DNA of 6,554 nt from Phycisphaerae bacterium (GCA_014380825.1 JACMJD010000608.1:1-6554), one strand, 5' to 3'; shown: positions 1-5,344, counted from the stretch's first letter. Notes: generated by a model not told the origin, from the letters alone. Translations and numbers: made by a program.

Positions 1-1068
1 AGTTTCGATAACCAGGTCACCGACGCGTCTGTGATTCGCGCTCACCTGCGTCGGATCGACAAACCGCACCTCTTCCGATTTCAGCACGTCCACGGCTTTC
101 GCTTTCGCGACTGGGGTGCGGCTGTAGATGTGCGCGATCTGATGATCCACCATCGCAACCGCGCCACTGCGGTGGTAGTCGATCAGCTTTCCATCGGGTG
201 TGTCGCGTGTGACGAGCAGACCCGCGTCGCGCAGAAGTCGATTCGGTTGCACGAATCGATCGACACTGTGCATCGAGTACTCGCTGAGCAGGACAACTTC
301 TGCGCCGTCATCCGTCACCGCATCCATGAGCGGGGCGAGCACCGCTGCTAAATCGGTCACAGCTTGCGTCGCTTGTGGTGAATCCGGCCCGAAGCGCTGG
401 AGGTCGTAATCCAAGTGTGGGATGTAGACCAATTGCAACCCGGGCACGTGATTCTTCCACACGTGCGCCGCCGCCCGGGCGATCCAGCGGCTGGAATCGA
501 TCTTCGCCAGCGGTCCCCAGTAGTTCATCAGCGGGAAGGGGCCTAGCTCGTCGAAGAGTTGTTCGACCAACTCTCGCGGTTGCGACCAGCACAGGCTCGT
601 GATCTTCCCGTCCGGCCCGTGCTCGGGCTTCGGTGTAAGGACGATGTCGGCCGCCGGTTTCCGCGGTTCGACGAACCCCGGCATCGAGTTCTGGAAGAAC
701 AACATGGCCGTCTTCCATTTGCTCTTGCCGGAGGTGTCCTGCCAGAACCGCGGCGCTTCGACGAACTGATCGCTCTGCTCCCAGAAGCTGACCTGTCGTC
801 GATATTCCGCGAAGCTGCTCGGATCGATCAGCCGCTGATCTTCGGGTGAACGAAACGTCGCGATACCGTTCGAGATAATCCCATGCTTCGACGGCGGCAC
901 GCCAGTCGTCAGCGTCGCCTGCATTGAGCACGTCACCGCCGGCCAGGTTGGCGTTAGTCCGACTACGCGCTTGGTGGCGATCCATTTCGCGAGCGACGAG
1001 CCGGCTGGAATCGCATGCAACAGCTTCTGGCTGAGCCCCGGAACATCAATCACACAAACCCGAGCCAT
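1..1068 (-). CDS. Type I phosphodiesterase / nucleotide pyrophosphatase family protein (alkaline phosphatase superfamily), 3' end cut by window
   Basis: An open frame of 356 codons runs from ATG at 1068 to the left edge without a stop, so the C-terminus is missing. An AAAGGAG ribosome site (1078-1084) lies 9 bases before the ATG. The protein has the fold signature of the alkaline phosphatase superfamily: an N-terminal strand VCVIDVPGL (5-12), then TPTWPAVTCS (39-48) with T41 as the likely nucleophile, then TTGVPPSKHGI (54-64). Later come HLDYDLQRFGPDSP (218-231), SEYSM (262-266) and DHQIAH (308-313). The usual metal motifs DxxGH and SDHG are altered to DYDLQ and SEYSM, so the metal site differs from classical nucleotide pyrophosphatases. 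From memory it resembles the phosphodiesterase-like member (EboF) of ebo clusters, which act in export or modification of small molecules; this is unproven and no other ebo gene is visible. No signal peptide is seen, so it is probably cytoplasmic. The substrate is unknown. It is divergent from comB. Confidence 0.85.
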   Translation of the reverse strand, partial: MARVCVIDVPGLSQKLLHAIPAGSSLAKWIATKRVVGLTPTWPAVTCSMQATLTTGVPPSKHGIISNGIATFRSPEDQRLIDPSSFAEYRRQVSFWEQSDQFVEAPRFWQDTSGKSKWKTAMLFFQNSMPGFVEPRKPAADIVLTPKPEHGPDGKITSLCWSQPRELVEQLFDELGPFPLMNYWGPLAKIDSSRWIARAAAHVWKNHVPGLQLVYIPHLDYDLQRFGPDSPQATQAVTDLAAVLAPLMDAVTDDGAEVVLLSEYSMHSVDRFVQPNRLLRDAGLLVTRDTPDGKLIDYHRSGAVAMVDHQIAHIYSRTPVAKAKAVDVLKSEEVRFVDPTQVSANHRRVGDLVIET

Positions 1069-1077
1069 GGTGACAAA

Positions 1078-1084
1078 CTCCTTT
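1078..1084 (-). promoter_or_regulatory. Ribosome binding site of the phosphodiesterase-family gene
   Basis: AAAGGAG on the minus strand, 9 bases before the ATG at 1068. It fixes the start of the leftward gene, which is otherwise open upstream for only a short way. Confidence 0.7.
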
Positions 1085-1121
1085 CGCGACCGCAGACGCT
1101 TGACCACAATAGCAGGCGATC

Positions 1122-1850
1122 ATGCAAGTTGAAGTGGTGAATCTTCCGTGCGACCTGAAACCCAAACATGTGCGCGACCGCGCGGTGGTTGTCTTAGACG
1201 TGCTGCGCGCGACGACAACGATGATTGCGGCACTGCGCGCCGGTGCGACGGAAATCAGAATTTTCGAATCCCTCGACGCTGCACGCACCGCCGCTCGCGG
1301 CGTCGCCGATCGAGCGATTCTCTGCGGAGAAGAACGCTGTCAGAAACCCTCCGACTTCGACCTCGGCAACAGTCCGGCAGACTTTGCACGCGAGGAAATT
1401 GCCGGTCGTACGCTGTTCATGAGCACGACGAACGGCACGCGTGCCATTGTTGCCGCTCGCGGCGCTCCAATCGTTGTCGTCGGAGCTTTGATCAACGCGA
1501 CTTCAATTGCAAACGCACTTGCGCTTTCGCGGCGCGACGTAACGCTGTTGTGCGCCGGCACCGACGGAGCTTTCTCGATCGAAGATTTCATCGGCGCCGG
1601 CGCGATCATCCATCGTCTTGCGGATGCGTCGCTGTCAGCAACCGCACGATCAAGCTTGGCCAACTATCTCGACGCAAAAAACAATCTGCGTGAAGCGCTC
1701 CGCGCCGGCCCCGGCGGTCGCAATGTGATGGCCGCCGGTCTCGAAGCCGACATCGATTTCGCCGCTAACATCGATTCGATCGAGTTCGTCGGACGCGTGC
1801 ACGCGAATCCGCTAACGGTCAGGCGGCACGACCCCGGCGACGCAGTGTGA
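1122..1850 (+). CDS. comB: 2-phosphosulfolactate phosphatase (ComB family)
   Basis: This 242-residue protein matches the length and motif order of the ComB family: VVLDVLRATTT (23-33), the strand LCGEER (67-72), FDLGNSP (79-85), STTNGT (101-106) and LLCAGTDGAFSIED (142-155). ComB removes phosphate from 2-phospho-3-sulfolactate in a magnesium-dependent reaction. In methanogens this is a step of coenzyme M synthesis. In bacteria it belongs to sulfolactate metabolism or has an unassigned role. The protein has no signal peptide and should be cytoplasmic. The ATG at 1122 gives the usual family N-terminus (MQVEVVNLP); the ribosome site is weak (AGCAGG, about 5 bases upstream). No comA or comC partner is visible. 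It is divergent from the phosphodiesterase gene, and its last 32 bases overlap the convergent PEP-CTERM remnant. The family call is firm; the in vivo substrate is inferred from the family. Confidence 0.92.
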   Translation: MQVEVVNLPCDLKPKHVRDRAVVVLDVLRATTTMIAALRAGATEIRIFESLDAARTAARGVADRAILCGEERCQKPSDFDLGNSPADFAREEIAGRTLFMSTTNGTRAIVAARGAPIVVVGALINATSIANALALSRRDVTLLCAGTDGAFSIEDFIGAGAIIHRLADASLSATARSSLANYLDAKNNLREALRAGPGGRNVMAAGLEADIDFAANIDSIEFVGRVHANPLTVRRHDPGDAV

Positions 1851-2131
1851 TGAACATCGACACGCTCGCGATCATCGTGATCGCGCCGGGTTCCGGAATC
1901 ACGTCCTATGTGAAGCCCAGCTTGTTCGTGTCGAATGGATCAAGCTGGTCGCGCACCGTGTTGTTCACGGTGTCCTTGAACCCGATGATATTGTTGGCCG
2001 CCCCGAACTGCTTGAGCATGGTCGTCGATGGCCGGGCCGGCTGCGGGGTACTGCTGAAATGCGGTGAGCGACCCGTTCGTGCTGAACGTGCAAGCCGCCG
2101 CCGAGACCAACCGCGAACGCGCAATGACCAT
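1819..2131 (-). pseudogene. Broken gene ending in a PEP-CTERM sorting signal
   Basis: On the minus strand the frame from 1905 to the TGA at 1819-1821 reads a typical PEP-CTERM tail: VIPEPG, a hydrophobic stretch of about 14 residues, then LRRRGRAA and stop. Such tails mark exported proteins for sorting by exosortase. Directly before it, a TAG (1906-1908) interrupts the same frame after a natural-looking stretch containing NNTVRDQLDPFDTNKLGFT (ending at 1909). Further upstream, around 2010-2025, the protein-like reading moves to another frame (TFSTNGSLTAFQQYPAAG, starting from an ATG at 2131). The gene therefore seems to have at least one nonsense change and one frameshift. It has no clear signal peptide or start. 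The tail overlaps the 3' end of comB. The host protein is not recognised. The tail is seen directly; decay of a once intact gene is inference. Sequencing errors could give the same picture. Confidence 0.5.
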
Positions 2132-2228
2132 GTCTAGGCTCTTTCTCGAGAACGTCAATGAAATGTTGGTCGCGCAACACTGGATTCCGTTCCGCGCGAA
2201 AGCCCGTCGCGCGGACGGCACGGATTGA
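2064..2228 (+). CDS. Possible small protein of 54 residues, unrecognised
   Basis: A GTG-initiated frame (2064 to a TGA at 2226-2228) encodes a 54-residue protein with balanced composition. It contains FVLNVQAAAETNRERAMTMS and then ENVNEMLVAQHWIPF, which could form an amphipathic helix, followed by a basic end (RAKARR). No ribosome site is clear before the GTG; ATGs at 2124 and 2130 are other possible starts. A stop at 2055-2057 bounds the frame upstream. It overlaps the 5' part of the PEP-CTERM remnant on the other strand, and third codon positions coincide in the two frames, so codon bias cannot separate them. It may be a gene fragment or chance. No function is assigned. Confidence 0.2.
   Translation: MSDPFVLNVQAAAETNRERAMTMSRLFLENVNEMLVAQHWIPFRAKARRADGTD
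2191..2215. repeat. GC-rich hairpin, 9-bp perfect stem with 7-base loop
   Basis: Arms 2191-2199 (TCCGCGCGA) and 2207-2215 (TCGCGCGGA) are perfect reverse complements around a 7-base loop. It lies about 65 bases downstream of the tRNA 3' end on the minus strand. No T-tract follows on either strand, so it is not a classic intrinsic terminator, though it could mark the 3' end of the tRNA transcript or act in rho-dependent termination. Confidence 0.45.
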
Positions 2229-2280
2229 GCGAACTCGCGAGTCTTCTCACGCACGTCGGAAGGGCAGGCAGCGAGTCGAA

Positions 2281-2351
2281 TGGAGCGACGGGGAATCGAA
2301 CCCCGATTTGCTGAATGCGATTCAGCCGTCATCCCGTTAGACCATCGCCCC
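2281..2351 (-). tRNA. tRNA-Ala (anticodon CGC)
   Basis: The 71-base minus-strand sequence folds as a cloverleaf. The acceptor arms are GGGGCGA (2351-2345) and TCGCTCC followed by discriminator A73 (2281). The anticodon stem GCTGA/TCAGC closes the 7-base loop ATCGCAT, which gives anticodon CGC for the alanine codon GCG. The T stem CGGGG/CCCCG closes the loop TTCGATT. Positions 3 and 70 form the G-U wobble pair that marks tRNA-Ala for its synthetase, which supports the anticodon reading. The D stem has only three standard pairs (GTC/GAC) with a T13-T22 mismatch, and the variable loop has four bases. CCA is not encoded. A good promoter lies upstream at 2396-2423. No other RNA gene follows in the window. 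Confidence 0.9.
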
Positions 2352-2395
2352 GAACTACCAACAGCGGGATAGCTATTCAGTTTATTCGGCCTGCG

Positions 2396-2423
2396 AGTAT
2401 ATTTCCGGCGGTGCGTCCGTCAA
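2396..2423 (-). promoter_or_regulatory. Sigma70-like promoter of the tRNA-Ala gene
   Basis: On the minus strand, TTGACG (2418-2423) and TATACT (2396-2401) are separated by 16 bases. Each hexamer has one mismatch to consensus. Transcription would start near 2389, about 38 bases before the mature tRNA 5' end at 2351, leaving a leader for RNase P to remove. Confidence 0.65.
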
Positions 2424-2459
2424 GCTTGCCGCGTGCGATCGGAAATTTGCGGGGGCGCT

Positions 2460-2489
2460 TTGACGAGCGAATTCATTTCAACATATAGT
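2460..2489 (+). promoter_or_regulatory. Sigma70-like promoter of the ArsR-family gene
   Basis: TTGACG (2460-2465) and TATAGT (2484-2489) are separated by 18 bases on the plus strand, one mismatch each to consensus. Predicted start near 2496, giving a leader of about 65 bases to the ATG at 2561. It is back to back with the tRNA promoter; the two -35 boxes are 36 bases apart. A repressor bound here could reach both. I saw no clear operator inverted repeat. Confidence 0.6.
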
Positions 2490-2546
2490 TCTGTCGTTGC
2501 GCCCGTGCTTCGCGGGTCTTAGGGGATGTGTTCAATTTGTTTCGAC

Positions 2547-2551
2547 AGGAG
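2547..2551 (+). promoter_or_regulatory. Ribosome binding site that sets the ArsR start
   Basis: AGGAG lies 9 bases before the ATG at 2561. This favours that ATG over the in-frame GTG at 2528, which has only a G-run just before it and would add 11 residues outside the conserved domain. Confidence 0.65.
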
Positions 2552-2560
2552 CACTGGGTG

Positions 2561-2905
2561 ATGACCAAACGCGTGCAAGGCGCGACCGATCAGGATCTCG
2601 ATCAACTAACCAGCCTTTTTCGACTGCTTTCCGACAAGACGCGACTGAATATTCTGATGCTGCTGACGGGCGGCGAACGCAATGTCAGCAACTTGTGTGA
2701 ATCGCTGAAGCTGCCGCAGCCGACGGTGAGCCATCACCTGGGATTGCTGCGCCTCAACAACGTCATCGGCAACCGCCGCAGTGGCAAGCAGGTGTTCTAC
2801 AACCTGAACGGACGGGTTGATGTAGGAGACGGGACGAGCCTGCAAATTCGGTCGGATAATTTTGAGATTAAGATTAATCCGAGTGCGGGTAGGGACGACG
2901 AGTAG
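2561..2905 (+). CDS. ArsR/SmtB-family winged-helix transcriptional repressor
   Basis: A 114-residue protein with the ArsR fold: FRLLSDKTRLNILMLL (20-35) as the dimer and first DNA-binding helices, NVSNLCESLKLPQPTVSHHL (41-60) as the helix-turn-helix with recognition helix, and a wing NRRSGKQVFYNL (71-82). Such proteins repress by binding operator DNA as dimers and leave it when a ligand or metal binds. The metal motif ELCVC of SmtB/ArsR has only one cysteine here (C46), the second being S48, so arsenic or zinc sensing at that site is unlikely. After the wing the C-terminus is extended by about 30 residues in place of an obvious metal-binding helix. It has its own promoter, so autoregulation is plausible. 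It converges with the ABC ATPase gene (20 bases between ends), so the two are not in one operon. Targets are unknown. Confidence 0.88.
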   Translation: MTKRVQGATDQDLDQLTSLFRLLSDKTRLNILMLLTGGERNVSNLCESLKLPQPTVSHHLGLLRLNNVIGNRRSGKQVFYNLNGRVDVGDGTSLQIRSDNFEIKINPSAGRDDE

Positions 2906-2925
2906 CAACCGCCGACCTGCGCGTT

Positions 2926-3888
2926 TCATTCCACCGACCGTTCGCGGAAGCGATGACCGGTGAGTCGGACGAACACGTCCTCGAGCGTGGGCTGTCCCAC
3001 CGAGATTGATTGCACCGCGCCGGGGGGCAACGCTTCGATTATCCGGGGGACGAATTCATGTGCTCGCGGCAGCTCCACGCGCAGCACGCCATCCACGACT
3101 TTTGCGTCGACTCCCAAGCGATCGCGAAGCGTCTGTGACGCAGCGCCGGTATCAGACGTGATCAGCGAGATCACGTCGCCACCGATCTGAGATTTCATCG
3201 CGGCGGGCGTGTCGCAGGCCAGCAGCCGGCCGCTCTCCAGGATCGCCAGGCGGTCGCAGCGGTCGGCTTCGTCCATCAGGTGCGTGGTGAGCAGGATCGT
3301 CACGCCTTGCTGCAGGCGCGCTCGATGCAGGATGTCCCACAGATCGATCCGGGCGGCCGGATCTAATCCGGTGCTGGGTTCGTCCAGCAGCAACACGCCG
3401 GGGCGTGTGAGCATTCCCTTGGCGAGCTCGACCCGGCGGCGCATCCCGCCGCTGAACTTCCCGACGCGCTCGGATGCGCGATCCGACAGGTTCAGTGCGG
3501 CCAGCATCTCGGTGATTCGCGATTCAAGCTCCGCCCCGCGCAAGCCGTAGAGGTGTCCATGATGACGGAGGTTTTCGGATGCGGTCAGGTGCTTGTCCAG
3601 GCTCGGCGACTGAAAGACCACCCCGATGCCGCGTCGCACGTCATCGCGCTGACTGACGACATCGCGGTTGAAGATCGTCACGCGACCTTCGGCCGGCGGA
3701 ATGAGCGTGCTGAGAAGCCGGAACAGCGTGGTCTTGCCGCTGCCGTTGGGACCGAGGAAGCCGAAGATCTCCGAGGCGCGGACGTCGAGCGAGACGTCAC
3801 TCAGCGCGACGCGCGAGCCGTATCGGTGCGTCACGCGATCGACGCGAACGGCAATTTCGGTCGAGGTTGACGAGGAGGTGGTCGTCAC
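2926..3888 (-). CDS. ABC-2-type transporter ATP-binding protein (DrrA/CcmA-like)
   Basis: Counted from a GTG at 3888 (320 residues), the protein has all ATPase motifs: Walker A GPNGSGKTT (46-54), Q-loop VFQSPSLD (91-98), signature FSGGMRRR (145-152), Walker B VLLLDEPSTGLD (165-176) and switch histidine in TTHLMDEA (H203). The C-terminal region of about 100 residues, ending in QPTLEDVFVRLTG, is typical of ATPases paired with ABC-2 permeases in drug, lipid or polysaccharide export or in NosF-type systems. The frame is open to an ATG at 3921, but that ATG lies inside the hairpin of an intrinsic terminator, so the GTG at 3888 is preferred, even though it lacks a clear ribosome site. No permease gene follows; downstream is the convergent ArsR gene. 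Related ABC pairs occur near oxidase genes in planctomycetes (memory), which suggests a role in oxidase assembly, but the substrate cannot be told. Confidence 0.88.
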   Translation of the reverse strand: MTTTSSSTSTEIAVRVDRVTHRYGSRVALSDVSLDVRASEIFGFLGPNGSGKTTLFRLLSTLIPPAEGRVTIFNRDVVSQRDDVRRGIGVVFQSPSLDKHLTASENLRHHGHLYGLRGAELESRITEMLAALNLSDRASERVGKFSGGMRRRVELAKGMLTRPGVLLLDEPSTGLDPAARIDLWDILHRARLQQGVTILLTTHLMDEADRCDRLAILESGRLLACDTPAAMKSQIGGDVISLITSDTGAASQTLRDRLGVDAKVVDGVLRVELPRAHEFVPRIIEALPPGAVQSISVGQPTLEDVFVRLTGHRFRERSVE

Positions 3889-3900
3889 GTTGTGAAAGTC

Positions 3901-3928
3901 AAAAACCCATGCCAGGGGCATGGGCTTT
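3901..3928 (-). terminator. Intrinsic terminator after the cytochrome oxidase operon
   Basis: On the minus strand CCCATGCC (3924-3917), loop CCT, GGCATGGG (3913-3906) and then TTTTT (3905-3901) form a perfect 8-bp stem with a T-tract. The stem can extend through AAAG on the 5' side pairing with the T-tract. It sits 35 bases after the subunit IV stop codon and should end the ctaB to subunit IV transcript. It also lies directly before the ABC ATPase start. Confidence 0.88.
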
Positions 3929-3963
3929 GACGCGTGTATGCAAACGAAAAGAACGTCTCGGTT

Positions 3964-4368
3964 TCAATGATGCTTCGCGCCGGTCTCGACCAGATGCACC
4001 GGATTGAACATTTTCAAGCTGCTGCTGTGACTGGTTTCCGGATTCGTCAGCACGATGTCGGGGATCAGCGCGCACACCAGCAGCACGCACAGGCACAGCG
4101 GCACGATGAAGATCAGGTAGATCAGCTTGCCTTCATACTTCAGGTGCATGAAGTACAACGCCACCAGCGAGCCCTTCACCGACGCAACCGCCAGCGCGAG
4201 CAGCACGTTGACGATTTCGACTTCGAAGCGGTACAGCGCGACGGCGACGGTGACGACGGTCAGCACGACGAGTGCGCCGAACACCTTCATATAAGGAATC
4301 TCATGGTGCGGCGCGCCCTCGGTGTGGCCGTGCTCGGGTTCGGGCATTCTTGAGGAGATTGAGGTCAT
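3964..4368 (-). CDS. Cytochrome c oxidase subunit IV (prokaryotic COX4 family)
   Basis: A 134-residue membrane protein of the small bacterial COX4 family (CyoD/CtaF type). The N-terminal 26 residues are hydrophilic and rich in His and Glu. Three membrane helices follow, at about 27-46, 50-73 and 82-104. Between helices two and three is the family pattern YFMHLKYE (72-79), and K65 lies within helix two. The protein is an accessory part of the heme-copper oxidase in the cytoplasmic membrane and helps assembly or stability. The ATG at 4368 has GGAG 5 bases upstream; a later ATG (residue 8) lacks one. It lies 102 bases after the subunit III gene, with a heptamer-repeat element in between, and is followed by an intrinsic terminator, so it is the last gene of the operon. 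The C-terminal 30 residues are hydrophilic and longer than I expect for the family. Confidence 0.85.
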   Translation of the reverse strand: MTSISSRMPEPEHGHTEGAPHHEIPYMKVFGALVVLTVVTVAVALYRFEVEIVNVLLALAVASVKGSLVALYFMHLKYEGKLIYLIFIVPLCLCVLLVCALIPDIVLTNPETSHSSSLKMFNPVHLVETGAKHH

Positions 4369-4379
4369 CGGAGCTCCAG

Positions 4380-4468
4380 AGAGGTTAGAGGGCAGAGGTT
4401 AGCGGTCAGGGAAGAAGAGCGACTTTGCATTTTCCTACCCTCTACCTTCTGACCTCTACCCTCTCTCC
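4380..4468. repeat. Intergenic inverted arrays of 7-base repeats (element A, between subunit III and IV genes)
   Basis: The left arm (4382-4409) is four tandem 7-base units of the form AGGKYAG, for example AGGTTAG and AGGGCAG. The right arm (4435-4462) is four units whose reverse complement has the same form, for example AGGGTAG and AGGTCAG. The arms are separated by 25 bases (4410-4434). Over 24 positions at the outer ends (4379-4402 against the reverse complement of 4442-4465) I count 20 matches, so the RNA could form a long imperfect stem. It fills almost the whole spacer between the two oxidase genes. Confidence 0.75.
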
Positions 4469-4470
4469 AG

Positions 4471-5331
4471 TTAAATCAAATACAGCAACGGGAACAGAAA
4501 GATCCACACGAGATCGACAAAGTGCCAGTACAGGCCGACGTATTCCGTGTGCGCCGGCTTCAATTGCCCTTTAAGGGCGAAGATCATCAGGATAGCAATC
4601 GGCACCATGCCGCCCAGCACGTGAACGCCGTGTACGCCGGTTGCGGTGAAGTAGCAGGCGTAGAAGACGTTCTTCCACGGGCCGTAAGTGATTTCCTGCG
4701 AGATTTTCTCGGGGATATTGTGCTCGGTGGGCTTGACGTCGTCGATTTTCTCCACACCCGCTTCCTTGGCGGCCAGCGCGTGGACGTCGCCTTCGCTGAT
4801 CAGGTTGATGTTGAAGTTCGCGGGCACGGCAGCTTTATAACCCGTGAGCGTGCGCTTGCCGTCCGCGTGCTTATGCACGTGGCCGTCGAACACCTGAAGC
4901 GGCTCCCCCTGACTGGTGCGGGCGACGATCGTCGCATGGCCGAACTTGTCGGTGTATTCGACGGTCTTGATCCCCATGAACGCGCAGGCGCACAGGAACG
5001 TGACGAGCAGCCCGATGAGCACCTTCTTGCGATCGCCCTTATGGGCCGCGTCGACCGCGATGTACATCGTGACCGAGGAGAGGATCAGCACGATCGTGTT
5101 CGTGCCCGCCAGCACCTTGCTCAGGATCGCCGCGTGGCGCGAGAACAGGTCGGGCGAACCAGACCGCAGCACGATGTACGTTCCGAGGACGCCGATGAAG
5201 AACATGATTTCGCTGGCGAGGAACAGCCAGATGGCGATTTTCCCCGGCGCGGTCGGATCGCCGTGGCTCGTCACCGGATCCGGTGCGTGCTCTTCGGGAA
5301 TGTAGCCGTGATCGAGAATCGAGTCGGACAA
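4471..5331 (-). CDS. ctaE: Cytochrome c oxidase subunit III
   Basis: A 286-residue protein of the five-helix bacterial subunit III type. The first helix carries IWLFLASEIMFFIG (34-47) with the conserved Glu E41. Further helices lie at about 76-93 and 104-123, the latter followed by the conserved GIKTVEY (120-126). The last two helices include TATGVHGVHVLGG (229-241) and YVGLYWHFVDLVWIFLFPLL (264-283), all hallmarks of the family. Subunit III supports proton uptake and stability of subunit I in the membrane. An insertion of roughly 80 residues (about 132-216) separates helices three and four; with the N-terminus inside, it should face outside. The start is TTG at 5331, set by AGGAG 7 bases upstream. 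It is flanked on both sides by heptamer-repeat elements and lies in one operon with ctaB, the copper lipoprotein and subunit IV. Subunits I and II are not in the window. Confidence 0.95.
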   Translation of the reverse strand: MSDSILDHGYIPEEHAPDPVTSHGDPTAPGKIAIWLFLASEIMFFIGVLGTYIVLRSGSPDLFSRHAAILSKVLAGTNTIVLILSSVTMYIAVDAAHKGDRKKVLIGLLVTFLCACAFMGIKTVEYTDKFGHATIVARTSQGEPLQVFDGHVHKHADGKRTLTGYKAAVPANFNINLISEGDVHALAAKEAGVEKIDDVKPTEHNIPEKISQEITYGPWKNVFYACYFTATGVHGVHVLGGMVPIAILMIFALKGQLKPAHTEYVGLYWHFVDLVWIFLFPLLYLI

Positions 5332-5338
5332 GGGAAGC

Positions 5339-5343
5339 TCCTA
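5339..5343 (-). promoter_or_regulatory. Ribosome binding site that supports the TTG start of subunit III
   Basis: AGGAG on the minus strand, 7 bases before TTG at 5331. No in-frame ATG is found near the N-terminus of the protein, so this site decides the unusual start codon. It touches the edge of the heptamer element upstream, so folding of that element could affect access. Confidence 0.7.
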
Positions 5344-5344
5344 G

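Noticed and set aside
308..985. Open frame of 225 codons on the minus strand
   Set aside because: It lies in another frame of the phosphodiesterase-family gene, is rich in Arg and Ala, and has no recognisable motif; the frame from 1068 carries the conserved motifs.
1069..1121. Promoters in the divergent spacer between the phosphodiesterase gene and comB
   Set aside because: A TTGACC is present on the plus strand, but no matching -10 box at the right distance is seen, so I do not call a promoter.
1148..1693. Plus-strand frame of 181 codons inside comB
   Set aside because: Very rich in Arg and Cys, typical of a shadow of the GC-rich comB frame.
2233..2242. Perfect 10-base palindrome ACTCGCGAGT
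   Set aside because: Short, no loop, no T-tract, not repeated near a promoter; could be chance in GC-rich DNA.
1940..2332. Minus-strand open frame of 130 codons
   Set aside because: It starts inside the tRNA gene and reads through the frameshifted remnant; only its middle looks protein-like, and that is included in the remnant.
2158..2340. Plus-strand frame with CWSRNTGFRSA near the tRNA
   Set aside because: It runs through the antisense of the tRNA gene; the stretch SNPDLLNAIQPS is the translated tRNA complement, a common false call.
2528..2560. Upstream GTG start extending the ArsR protein by 11 residues
   Set aside because: The ATG at 2561 has a well-placed AGGAG, and the extension is outside the conserved domain.
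3553..3870. Plus-strand frames opposite the ABC ATPase
   Set aside because: Antisense shadows of a gene with all ATPase motifs; no motif of their own.
3934..4353. Plus-strand frame of 139 codons rich in Gln, His and Asp
   Set aside because: Composition is what the complement of the hydrophobic subunit IV gene gives; not a real protein.
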